Of a stretch of DNA of 9,296 nt, positions 1 to 6,716 are shown in pieces. Position numbers and translations under genes: made by a program. The stretch's first letter is position 1. Every line of letters starts with the position of its first letter. Source of the stretch: DASQFD01 sp035633255 (GTDB taxonomy: Bacteria; Actinomycetota; Actinomycetes; Actinomycetales; Dermatophilaceae); the NCBI GenBank assembly GCA_035633255.1, contig DASQFD010000079.1, forward strand, positions 1-9,296, read 5' to 3'. The notes under the pieces were generated by a model. The model had not been told where the DNA came from. It did no database searches and saw only the letters and a list, made by a program, of their open reading frames with translations.

Positions 1-1
1 C

Positions 2-1609
2 TCAGGCGGAAAGCGGGTCCGGGCTGTCAGGCCAGCAGGCAGGGTGCTCCCAGGCATCGGCGCTCGCGTCCTCCCATGACTCGGCGTTCGCACCCGGGTC
101 CTCCGGCTCCCAGTCGGGGTCGTCCCAGGGCACCGCGTCGATCGGCATCTCGAGCACTCCGTCGCGGAGCACCGGTCGCGGCCCCGTCCAGGAGCGCGCC
201 TCGCCACCGCCCGGCGGCGCACCACGACGAGCTCGTTCGTCTGCCTCCTCGGCGCGCCATCGCTCGAGGGCGCGGTCGTACGACCCGGGCGCGAGGTCCC
301 ACGTCACGGCGGGTGTGACCAGGCCGTGCTCCCCACCGCCTCGGGCGGTGACGATGGCGAGCAGCCGGTCCCGGTGCACCACGTCGTGGTGGCGGGGGCA
401 CAGCAGCGCGCCGTTCCCGGGATCCGAGGGGCCATCGTCGGCCCAGTGACGCACATGGTGCCCGTCGCACCACGAACCAGGCATGGTGCACCCCGGGAAG
501 GTGCAGTGTCGGTCACGCAGCCGGAGCAGCCGGAGCTGGCCCGGCGTGAAGCAGCGGACCAGGCGCCCGAGGTCGAGCACCTCGCCCTTCGACCCCAGCA
601 GCACCGGGACGACCTGCCCGTCGCACGCCATCCGGCGCACCGTCTCCGGCGACAGGACGTGCTCCGGGCCCGGGCTCCCCACCGTGGTCCCGCAGCCGCT
701 CCGCTCCTGCAGGTCGCCCAGGGTCATGGTCACCACGACCGTGGCCTTGGCCTGCACGGGCAGCGACTCCGCGGCCGCCACCGACCGCCGGCACACCACC
801 GCGAGCGCCTCGGCGCGACGCCGGTCCGGCAGCCGGGGGTCCCGGGAGCCGTCGGGCATGAGGACCGGGGCGGCGTGCGGGGCGATCGCCGCCTCGAGGA
901 CGGCGCTGAGCTCCGCGTCCGCCACCAGCCGGTACGTCACCAGGCCGTCGTCGTCGACGACGCCGTGCGAGAGCGAGGCGAACCGCCGCGCCCGCTGCGT
1001 CTCCTCCTCCAGCTCGCCGTCCTCGCCGTACTCCGCCAGCAGCCGGGAACGCAGCCGGCCCACCATCGAGGCACCCCAGTCCTCGCCCACGGCGAGCATG
1101 GCCTCGGTCACCGTCGGCACGGCCTCCTCGACCAGCCGGTCGCGCAGCCGGTCCATGTTGCGGACCACGGTCCAGCCGACGGCCGGTGAAACCCGCCCGT
1201 CGAGCACGGCCTCCCGCACCGCCGCGTTGTCCGGTCTGGCGAACGCCTCGACGCACCGCACGACCGCCGCCGAGCCACCCTGGCGCAGCGAGGGCGCGTG
1301 GTCCCGCACCCAGCCGTGGACGCCCGCCGACTGCGAGGCGGACACCTCACCCCGGCCGGCCGCCTCGGCCGTGACGGCCACCCGGCCCGCGCCGGCCAGC
1401 ACCGCCAGCCGGTCCAGCTGCCCCATCAGCTCGGGCAGCTCGCTGCCGCCGGCCAGCGGCAGCACCGCGGCCAGCCCCTCGAGCGCCTCGACCGCAGCCG
1501 TCAGCCGGGCGCGGCGCTCCGCGACCCCGAGCCGTGCCGGCTGCTCCATCTCCATGACCACAACGTAGACGCGCCCACCGACAGCGGTCCTGACCTGCGC
1601 AGACGGCAT
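2..1609 (-). CDS. DUF222 and HNH endonuclease domain protein
   Basis: 535-residue protein of the DUF222-HNH family (the 13E12-repeat type of mycobacteria). The helical DUF222 region spans roughly residues 40-355. A C-terminal HNH zinc-finger nuclease motif spans about 369-412: C369 and C374, then C381-D-G-H-H, an Asn at 399, and C404-P-R-H-H ending with H412. All expected metal-binding and catalytic positions are present, so the nuclease fold looks intact. The tail after about 450 is acidic, Trp/Pro-rich and probably disordered. Biological role and DNA target are not known for most of the family; some members are thought to be mobile or multicopy. The start is uncertain: the ATG at 1609 lies inside a GGCATACC motif and has no clear ribosome site, and in-frame ATGs at 1555 and 1549 (Met19, Met21) are equally plausible. 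It follows coaE by 48 bases on the same strand. The stop codon is at 2-4, so the gene is complete. Confidence 0.9.
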   Translation of the reverse strand: MPSAQVRTAVGGRVYVVVMEMEQPARLGVAERRARLTAAVEALEGLAAVLPLAGGSELPELMGQLDRLAVLAGAGRVAVTAEAAGRGEVSASQSAGVHGWVRDHAPSLRQGGSAAVVRCVEAFARPDNAAVREAVLDGRVSPAVGWTVVRNMDRLRDRLVEEAVPTVTEAMLAVGEDWGASMVGRLRSRLLAEYGEDGELEEETQRARRFASLSHGVVDDDGLVTYRLVADAELSAVLEAAIAPHAAPVLMPDGSRDPRLPDRRRAEALAVVCRRSVAAAESLPVQAKATVVVTMTLGDLQERSGCGTTVGSPGPEHVLSPETVRRMACDGQVVPVLLGSKGEVLDLGRLVRCFTPGQLRLLRLRDRHCTFPGCTMPGSWCDGHHVRHWADDGPSDPGNGALLCPRHHDVVHRDRLLAIVTARGGGEHGLVTPAVTWDLAPGSYDRALERWRAEEADERARRGAPPGGGEARSWTGPRPVLRDGVLEMPIDAVPWDDPDWEPEDPGANAESWEDASADAWEHPACWPDSPDPLSA

Positions 1610-1657
1610 ACCGGGCCCGCCCGCTCACCCCCCACGGCTCCCCCGGGTCCGGCCCCG

Positions 1658-2815
1658 TCAGACCCCCGGCAGACGGCCCGCCACGGCGTCGAACCACCGC
1701 TCCTTCGCCGCCGTGTACTCCTCGGTCGACAGGCCGCGCGCCGCCAGCCCCCGCTTGAGACCGGCATACTCCTCCCGCGCCGGCGCATCCGTCCGCAGCC
1801 AGTCGCGGAACGCGAGCGCCCACCGGTACCCCGGGCTCCCCACCTCCCGCACGTGCACGTGCACCACCCGACCCGGGTCGCACCCACCGTGGAAGAGCTT
1901 CGGCCAGACCCGACCGTCCTTGCCGCGGTCCTCCCGGATGCCGTCCACCCGCGGGTAGCCGGCCCGCGCCATCCGCTCCACCCACTCCGGCTCCCCCGCC
2001 TCCGCGAGCGACCGCACGCCCACCTGCAGGTCGACGACGTCCTTGGCGACCAGCCCGGCCACCGCGGTCGACCCGATGTGCTCGACGTCCGTCACCGCGG
2101 AGCCGAGCGCCCGCCGGATCCGCGCCGCCAGCCGCGCCGCCTGCGCCGGCCACGTGGGGTCCGGCTCGCAGAGCGTGACCTCGTCCGGTCGACGGGCCCG
2201 TATGCCGTGCCGCTCGTTCGCCTCGAAGGGCACCAGCCGCTCCCCCCACAGCCGGTCGACGGCCGCCACGAGCGCCTCGCGGGTGCCCTCGTTGTCCAGC
2301 CACACGTCCGCCGCCGCTCGGCGGGCGGTGTCGTCGGCCTGGGCGGCGATGCGCGCCCGGGCGTCGCCGGCCGGCATACCGCGCAGCTCCACCAGCCGCC
2401 GGAGCCGCGCCTCCTGCGAGGAGCCGACGACCACGACCAGGTGGTAGTCGGCGCCCATGTCCTTCTCGACCAGCAGGGGCATGTCGTGCACCACCACCGC
2501 GTGCCCGGGCGCCGCGGCGACCAGCTCCGCCGTCCGCGCCCAGATCGCCGGGTGGGTGATCGACTCGAGGTCGCGCAGCGCGTCCGGGTCACCGAAGACC
2601 AGGCGGCCGAGCGCCGGCCGGTCCAGCGACCCGTCCCCGCGCAGCAGCGCCGGCCCGAACCGCTCGGCGACCGCGGCCAGCGCCGGGGTGCCCGGCTCCA
2701 CGACCTCGCGGGCCACCAGGTCGGCGTCGACGACGACGGCCCCCAGCCGGGCCAGCCGCCTCGACACCGTCGACTTGCCCGACCCGATCCCGCCGGTCAA
2801 CCCGACCCGCAGCAC
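1658..2815 (-). CDS. coaE: Dephospho-CoA kinase fused to a GrpB/UPF0157 domain
   Basis: Cytosolic enzyme of the last step of coenzyme A synthesis: ATP-dependent phosphorylation of the ribose 3'-OH of dephospho-CoA. The N-terminal kinase (about 1-200) shows the P-loop GGIGSGKST at 8-16, the DADLVAREVV substrate region at 30-39, HDMPLLVEK at 110-118 and DVWLDNEG at 170-177. Residues about 213-380 form a GrpB/UPF0157 nucleotidyltransferase-like domain with EHIGSTAVAGLVAKDVVDL at 245-263. At 385 residues it is about twice the length of a stand-alone CoaE; this fusion is typical of actinobacteria, including the mycobacterial enzyme. The GrpB domain's job is unclear; stabilising or regulating the kinase has been proposed. 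The start is GTG, 15 bases after the stop of the upstream PPOX gene, which suggests translational coupling. Proximity to rpsA is the usual actinobacterial arrangement. Confidence 0.96.
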   Translation of the reverse strand: MLRVGLTGGIGSGKSTVSRRLARLGAVVVDADLVAREVVEPGTPALAAVAERFGPALLRGDGSLDRPALGRLVFGDPDALRDLESITHPAIWARTAELVAAAPGHAVVVHDMPLLVEKDMGADYHLVVVVGSSQEARLRRLVELRGMPAGDARARIAAQADDTARRAAADVWLDNEGTREALVAAVDRLWGERLVPFEANERHGIRARRPDEVTLCEPDPTWPAQAARLAARIRRALGSAVTDVEHIGSTAVAGLVAKDVVDLQVGVRSLAEAGEPEWVERMARAGYPRVDGIREDRGKDGRVWPKLFHGGCDPGRVVHVHVREVGSPGYRWALAFRDWLRTDAPAREEYAGLKRGLAARGLSTEEYTAAKERWFDAVAGRLPGV

Positions 2816-2830
2816 GGCCTGACCGCCCGC

Positions 2831-3295
2831 TCAGTCCGCGAGCCGCGCGGGGAAGCCCCCGGTCGCCACCGGCCCCCACCGCGTGGGCGTGATGCGCAGC
2901 AGCGACTTGGCCTGCTCGATCATGGCCCGGCGGTACTCGTCCCAGTCGGGGTGCTCGCCGGCGATGCACCGGTAGTACTCCACGAGCGGCTCGACCGACT
3001 CCGGCGGGTCGATGACCTCGCACTCGCCGTCCACCTGCACCCAGGCGCCCCCGAAGTCGTCCGAGAGCACGCAGACGCTGACCTCCGGCCGGTGCCGGGC
3101 GTTGGCGGTCTTGGCCCGCTCGGGGTAGCTCGAGATGACGATGCGGCCTTCGGCGTCCACGCCACCGGTCACCGGCGACACCTGCGGCCGCCCGTCCACG
3201 CGGGTCGTCACCAGCACCAGGTGGTGCCGGGGCCGGACGAAGTCCAGCAGCTCGTCCCGGTCGACCCGGGTGGTCGTCGCCAGTGTCCGTGCCAC
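2831..3295 (-). CDS. PPOX-class flavin/F420-dependent oxidoreductase family protein
   Basis: 154-residue protein with the split-barrel fold of the pyridoxamine 5'-phosphate oxidase superfamily, closest by eye to the actinobacterial F420-binding PPOX group (Rv1155-like). Recognisable pieces are LVLVTTRVDGRPQVSPVTGG (26-45), the strand RIVISSYPERAKTANARHRP (51-70) with its basic cofactor-phosphate binding residues, VSVCVLSDD (72-80), AWVQVDGECEVID (84-96), and a helical WDEYRRAM segment at 118-125. Members bind F420 or FMN and reduce varied small molecules; the substrate here cannot be told from sequence. The start is GTG at 3295, backed by a GAGGA ribosome site seven bases upstream. It sits 75 bases after the sensor-domain gene and 15 bases before coaE, on the same strand, so it probably shares a transcript with coaE. 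A true pyridoxamine-phosphate oxidase (PdxH) is unlikely because the protein is too short. Confidence 0.88.
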   Translation of the reverse strand: MARTLATTTRVDRDELLDFVRPRHHLVLVTTRVDGRPQVSPVTGGVDAEGRIVISSYPERAKTANARHRPEVSVCVLSDDFGGAWVQVDGECEVIDPPESVEPLVEYYRCIAGEHPDWDEYRRAMIEQAKSLLRITPTRWGPVATGGFPARLAD

Positions 3296-3370
3296 GGCGC
3301 CATCCTCGCACCCCCGCCGCCGTCCTCGTGGCGGGAGCGGACCGGCGTGAGGCTGCCCTCGACGGCGGGC

Positions 3371-3946
3371 TCAGGGCCGCTGGGGGGGCTCGACGGCCTC
3401 CTGCTCGGGTGCAACGTGGAGGAAGCGGGCCCGGCACAGCCGAGGAGCGATGAAGGGGTCGAGCGAGACCCGGGTGCCCGGCTCCCCCAGGACCGCCAGC
3501 GCCCCGGAGAGCAGGCCGAGGTGTACGCCGCAGACCACGTCGGGATTCTCGGCGGCCAGGGTGTCGAAGGGGCAACCATGCAGGCGCACCTCCGCGCTCT
3601 TCCCGTCCTCCGTTCCCCGCAGCTCCGGGCTGTAGCCCCAGTCGCGCAGGACATCGAGCAGCGTGTCGAGCTTGGCCAGCCACTGACCGGGCGTCCCCGC
3701 GGGGGTGTCGTCGACCCGGACGGAGATGTGCTGCTGCGCCCAGGCCGCGCCGGCCTGCTCGGGCGTGGCCCCGAGCGTGGCGCCCTGGTCGGCCACCGCC
3801 TTGGTCAGCAGGGTCCCCAGGATCTGGAGCGCGGCGCTCATACCGTTCTGCGGGGAAGCGTGGCCGGCCTCCTGGTGGCCCGGCGCCTCGCCGTCACCCT
3901 GAGCCGTCTCGGGGTCACTGCTCTCGTCGCCGCTCGCGCCCAGCAT
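3371..3946 (-). CDS. SufR/ArsR-type regulator sensor domain without HTH
   Basis: 191-residue protein resembling the C-terminal ligand/Fe-S sensing half of winged-helix regulators of the SufR/ArsR-like actinobacterial group. The similarity covers residues 37-175: helix AALQILGTLLTKAVADQ, TPEQAGAAWAQQH, LDTLLDVLRDWGYSPEL, then RLHGCPFDTLAAENPDVVC, VHLGLLSGAL and LDPFIAPRLCRARF. The protein has exactly three cysteines, C125, C139 and C171, placed as in the cluster- or metal-binding motif of that family. The usual N-terminal DNA-binding winged helix (60-80 residues) is missing; in its place is an acidic, low-complexity stretch (1-36). The start at 3946 was chosen because AGGAGG lies just upstream (3951-3956). 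The reading frame is open further upstream to 4114, but that part is Gly/Arg-rich and looks non-coding. It lies between rpsA and the PPOX gene on the same strand. Assignment is by motif memory, and a function as regulator, metal carrier or sensor partner is inference. Confidence 0.72.
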   Translation of the reverse strand: MLGASGDESSDPETAQGDGEAPGHQEAGHASPQNGMSAALQILGTLLTKAVADQGATLGATPEQAGAAWAQQHISVRVDDTPAGTPGQWLAKLDTLLDVLRDWGYSPELRGTEDGKSAEVRLHGCPFDTLAAENPDVVCGVHLGLLSGALAVLGEPGTRVSLDPFIAPRLCRARFLHVAPEQEAVEPPQRP

Positions 3947-3950
3947 GACC

Positions 3951-3959
3951 CCTCCTCTC
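3951..3959 (-). promoter_or_regulatory. Shine-Dalgarno site that fixes the start of the sensor-domain gene
   Basis: Read on the minus strand this is GAGAGGAGG, followed by GGTC and the ATG at 3944-3946. It is the strongest ribosome-binding match noticed in the left block. It is the reason for preferring the 3946 start over the upstream in-frame ATG at 4114 or the internal ATG at 3841. Confidence 0.7.
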
Positions 3960-4047
3960 GGCGCCGCCCCCGTCGCCGGCGCCCCAGCACCGCCTCGCTC
4001 ACGCCCCCCGGAGCGGAAGGTGCCCTGCCGATCGCCGCACCCGGCAC

Positions 4048-4053
4048 AGCGTA
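4048..4053 (-). promoter_or_regulatory. Possible -10 element for the sensor-domain gene
   Basis: The minus strand reads TACGCT, which fits TANNNT, about 100 bases upstream of the 3946 start. No convincing -35 box lies at the right distance; the region where one would fall reads ATGCCG, just inside the 16-bp palindrome at 4076-4091. The element may be fortuitous and should be treated as weak. Confidence 0.22.
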
Positions 4054-4075
4054 CGTCGATGTCCGCCACACGGCA

Positions 4076-4091
4076 TCCACGACGTCGTGGA
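4076..4091. promoter_or_regulatory. 16-bp perfect palindrome, candidate operator
   Basis: TCCACGACGTCGTGGA is identical to its own reverse complement over 16 bases with no spacer. It lies in the 278-base gap between rpsA and the sensor-domain gene, about 130 bases upstream of the latter's start and 45 bases from the rpsA hairpin. A gapless palindrome of this length suits binding by a symmetric dimer. No family of operator is recognised. Confidence 0.4.
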
Positions 4092-4135
4092 CCCTGCCCG
4101 TCCACCGCCCGCACGAGCGCGGCGTGCGCCCCTCA

Positions 4136-4212
4136 CACCCGGTATGCCGGAAGGCCCGGCCCCAGCGGGACCGGACCTTCCGGCGTGCGGTGCGCACCCG
4201 GCATACCGGGTG
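4136..4212 (-). terminator. Large compound hairpin after rpsA, probable terminator
   Basis: It begins 12 bases past the rpsA stop codon. The outer arms are a perfect 15-bp inverted repeat, CACCCGGTATGCCGG at 4136-4150 and its complement at 4198-4212. Nested inside, 4146-4184 can fold into an 18-bp stem with a 3-base loop. Two of the inner pairs are G-U on the minus-strand RNA but A-C mismatches on the plus strand, which argues that the minus-strand transcript is the functional one. The two stems share 4146-4150, so they either compete or the inner one is trimmed to 13 bp. There is no U-tract after it, as is common for actinobacterial terminators. It could instead act as an attenuator or an mRNA-stabilising 3' end that separates rpsA from the genes downstream. 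Confidence 0.6.
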
Positions 4213-4224
4213 CTTCGGGTGACG

Positions 4225-5724
4225 TCAGCCGCCGGTGAGCTTCTCGCGCAGCGCGGCCAGGGCCTCGTCGGACGCGAGGGTGCCCTCGGACGCCGGCGCG
4301 GCCGGGCGGACGGCATCCTCGGCGGCGGACTCCGCCGCCGGCGGGGACGAGGAGTCGCTCGAGTAGGTGGCGGGCACCTCGGCCGCCGCCTCGGCGCCGG
4401 CGTTCGCCGCCTCCTCCATCTGCGTGCGGTGCGCCTCCCAGCGGGCGTGGGCCTCGGCGTACTGCTTCTCCCAGACCTCCCGCTGCTTCTCGAAGCCCTC
4501 GAGCCAGTCGTTGGTCTCGGGGTCGAAGCCGTCCGGGTACTTGTAGTTGCCCGCCTCGTCGTACTCCGCGGCCATGCCGTAGAGCGTCGGGTCGAACTCG
4601 GTGAGGTTCGCCGCGTCCTCGTTCGCCTGCTTGAGGGACAGGCTGATCCGGCGCCGCTCGAGGTCGATGTCGATGACCTTGACGAAGATGTCCTGGTTGA
4701 CCTGGACGACCTGCTCGGGCAGCTCGACGTGCCGCTCGGCCAGCTCGGAGATGTGCACCAGGCCCTCGATGCCGTCGTCGACGCGGACGAAGGCACCGAA
4801 CGGCACCAGCTTGGTGACCTTGCCGGGCACGACCTGGCCGATCGCGTGGGTCCGGGCGAAGTGCTGCCAGGGGTCCTCCTGCGTCGCCTTCAGCGACAGC
4901 GAGACCCGCTCGCGGTCCATGTCGACGTCCAGCACCTCGACGGTGACCTCGTCGCCGACCTCGACGACCTCGCTCGGGTGGTCGATGTGCTTCCACGACA
5001 GCTCGGAGACGTGCACGAGGCCGTCGACCCCGCCGAGGTCGACGAAGGCACCGAAGTTGACGATGCTCGACACCGCGCCGGAGCGGACCTGGCCCTTCTG
5101 GAGCTCCTTGAGGAAGCTGGTGCGGACCTCGGACTGGGTCTGCTCGAGCCATGCGCGCCGCGAGAGCACGACGTTGTTGCGGTTCTTGTCCAGCTCGATG
5201 ATCTTGGCCTCGATCTCGCGACCGACGTAGGGCTGCAGGTCGCGGACCCGCCGCATCTCCACCAGCGACGCGGGCAGGAAGCCGCGCAGGCCGATGTCGA
5301 GGATGAGGCCGCCCTTGACGACCTCGATGACGGTGCCCGTGACGACGCCGTCCTCCTCCTTGATCCGCTCGATCGTCCCCCAGGCGCGCTCGTACTGCGC
5401 GCGCTTCTTGCTCAGGATCAGCCGGCCCTCCTTGTCCTCCTTCTGGAGGACCAGGGCCTCGACCTCGTCGCCGACGGACACCACCTGGGAGGGGTCGACG
5501 TCGTGCTTGATCGACAGCTCGCGCGAGGGGATGACGCCCTCGGTCTTGTAGCCGATGTCGAGCAGGACCTCGTCCCGGTCGACCTTGACGATGCGACCCT
5601 CGACGATGTCGCCGTCGTTGAAGTGCTTGATCGTCGCGTCGATCGCGGCGAGGAGGTCTTCCTCAGAGCCGATGTCGTTGATGGCGATCTGAGGAGCGGT
5701 CGTGTCGACCGTGCTGGCAGTCAT
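4225..5724 (-). CDS. rpsA: 30S ribosomal protein S1
   Basis: Ribosomal protein S1, which binds mRNA on the 30S subunit and helps initiation on structured or weakly led messages. The 499-residue protein carries four S1 (OB-fold) RNA-binding domains: about 36-107 (DIVEGRIVKVDRDEVLLDIG), 124-190 (GVVTGTVIEVVKGGLILDIG), 211-280 (NFGAFVDLGGVDGLVHVSEL) and 296-365 (PFGAFVRVDDGIEGLVHISEL). The last two are the best-conserved pair. Residues 366-499 form an acidic, Ala/Glu-rich tail typical of actinobacterial S1, which has fewer domains than the six of proteobacterial S1. The start at 5724 gives the usual MTAS-type N-terminus with GGAG ten bases upstream; the open frame continues far upstream but is not coding. 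Its promoter is at 5823-5852, leaving a leader of about 90 bases where autoregulation would be possible. It is followed by the hairpin at 4136-4212. Confidence 0.98.
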   Translation of the reverse strand: MTASTVDTTAPQIAINDIGSEEDLLAAIDATIKHFNDGDIVEGRIVKVDRDEVLLDIGYKTEGVIPSRELSIKHDVDPSQVVSVGDEVEALVLQKEDKEGRLILSKKRAQYERAWGTIERIKEEDGVVTGTVIEVVKGGLILDIGLRGFLPASLVEMRRVRDLQPYVGREIEAKIIELDKNRNNVVLSRRAWLEQTQSEVRTSFLKELQKGQVRSGAVSSIVNFGAFVDLGGVDGLVHVSELSWKHIDHPSEVVEVGDEVTVEVLDVDMDRERVSLSLKATQEDPWQHFARTHAIGQVVPGKVTKLVPFGAFVRVDDGIEGLVHISELAERHVELPEQVVQVNQDIFVKVIDIDLERRRISLSLKQANEDAANLTEFDPTLYGMAAEYDEAGNYKYPDGFDPETNDWLEGFEKQREVWEKQYAEAHARWEAHRTQMEEAANAGAEAAAEVPATYSSDSSSPPAAESAAEDAVRPAAPASEGTLASDEALAALREKLTGG

Positions 5725-5813
5725 GTAGTAGGAACTCCGGTTGTGGACAGGGATAGGTGATGGGCACAGCGCATCCGCGGATCGACTGGAGAAGAAGCCA
5801 GTGGGCACACGGG

Positions 5814-5834
5814 TACCGGCGTAGCCTACCGGCG
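5814..5834. repeat. Direct repeat TACCGGCG around the rpsA -10 box
   Basis: TACCGGCG occurs at 5814-5821 and again at 5827-5834, with a 13-base period. The copies flank and overlap the -10 element and the expected transcription start of rpsA. The arrangement could serve a regulator, but two eight-base copies in GC-rich DNA may also be chance. Confidence 0.3.
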
Positions 5835-5852
5835 CGCTTTCCGGGGGGTCAA
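5823..5852 (-). promoter_or_regulatory. Sigma-70-type promoter of rpsA
   Basis: On the minus strand there is a -35 box TTGACC (5847-5852), an 18-base spacer and a -10 box TAGGCT (5823-5828). Both match the actinobacterial housekeeping consensus (TTGACN and TANNNT). Transcription would begin near 5816, giving a leader of about 92 bases before the rpsA ATG. It is the best promoter-like pair noticed in the window. Confidence 0.65.
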
Positions 5853-5871
5853 AGCGGAGTGGGTATGCCGG

Positions 5872-6711
5872 ATGGGTGAGGTGGTGCGGCGCGAGGCCGG
5901 GCTCGCGGAGACCGCGTCGGCCAACCGGGCCTGGTGGGACGGCGAGGCCGAGGACTACCACACCGAGCACGGCGACTTCCTCGGCGACGGCGGCTTCGTC
6001 TGGGGGCCGGAGGGCTGGACCGAGGAGCAGCTCGGGCTGCTCGACGTCCGGCCCGGAGACGTGGTGCTGGAGGTCGGCGCCGGGGCGGCGCAGTGCTCGC
6101 GGTGGCTGGCCGGGGCGCTCGCCGGCACCGAGCGTGGCGCCGGGGTGCGGGTGGCGGCCAGCGACCTCTCGGCGGGCATGCTGCGGGTGGGGGCGCGGCT
6201 CAATGCCGAGACCGGTGGCGCGGTGCCGCTGCTCCAGTGCGACGCCCTGGCGCTGCCCCTCGGCGACGCGAGCGTGGACGTCGGGTTCACGGCATACGGG
6301 GCGGTGCCCTTCGTCGCGGACAGCGGGGCCCTCATGGCGGAGGTGGCGCGGGTGCTCCGGCCGGGTGGGCGGTTCGTCTTCGCGACGACGCACCCGGTGC
6401 GCTGGGCGTTCCCGGACGACCCGGGGCCGGGCGGGCTGACCGCGGCGACGTCGTACTTCGACCGCACGCCCTACGTCGAGACCGACGAGGCGGGGCGGGC
6501 GACGTATGTCGAGCACCACCGGACGCTGGGCGACCGGGTGCGGGAGGTCCGGGGGGCCGGGCTGGTCCTGGACGACCTGGTCGAGCCGGAGTGGCCGGCG
6601 GACAACGAGTCGACCTGGGGCGGCTGGTCGCCGCTGCGCGGCGCTTTCATCCCCGGCACGGCCATCTTCGTCACGCACAAGCCGGCCCGAGGTCGCCCGC
6701 TTGTAGGGTGA
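5872..6711 (+). CDS. Class I SAM-dependent methyltransferase
   Basis: 279-residue Rossmann-fold methyltransferase of the Methyltransf_11/25 type. Motif I is VLEVGAGAAQ (65-74), which binds S-adenosylmethionine. The acidic residue after strand beta-2 is D98 in ASDLS. Post-motif DALALPLGDASVDVGF is at 124-139 and LRPGGRFVFATTHPVRW at 162-178. The N-terminal segment (SANRAWWDGEAEDYHTEHG) and the late WPADNESTWGGW patch are characteristic of an actinobacterial group often found beside rpsA. The acceptor substrate is unknown. The ATG at 5872 is preceded by GGAG at a rather long 12-base distance; the GTGs at 5881/5884 are alternatives. It is divergent from rpsA across 147 bases. Its stop overlaps an in-frame GTG of the following glycosyltransferase reading frame, so the two are probably cotranscribed. 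Confidence 0.93.
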   Translation: MGEVVRREAGLAETASANRAWWDGEAEDYHTEHGDFLGDGGFVWGPEGWTEEQLGLLDVRPGDVVLEVGAGAAQCSRWLAGALAGTERGAGVRVAASDLSAGMLRVGARLNAETGGAVPLLQCDALALPLGDASVDVGFTAYGAVPFVADSGALMAEVARVLRPGGRFVFATTHPVRWAFPDDPGPGGLTAATSYFDRTPYVETDEAGRATYVEHHRTLGDRVREVRGAGLVLDDLVEPEWPADNESTWGGWSPLRGAFIPGTAIFVTHKPARGRPLVG

Positions 6712-6716
6712 CCGCC

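Noticed and set aside
3947..4114. N-terminal extension of the sensor-domain protein with a CAGC cysteine pair
   Set aside because: Gly/Arg-rich without similarity to an HTH or a full zinc ribbon, and the strong ribosome site is at the later start.
1298..4222. 974-codon open frame on the plus strand across the left gene block
   Set aside because: It is antisense to four recognisable genes and reads as a Pro/Arg/His-rich composition with no domain; such frames arise from high-GC third positions.
4087..5760. 557-codon plus-strand frame opposite rpsA
   Set aside because: A mirror of rpsA codons, rich in Asp, Leu and Val repeats, with no recognisable motif or ribosome site.
5798..5827. Plus-strand promoter for the methyltransferase operon (TAGCCT at 5822-5827)
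   Set aside because: The hexamer fits TANNNT, but the expected -35 position reads CCAGTG; not supportable.
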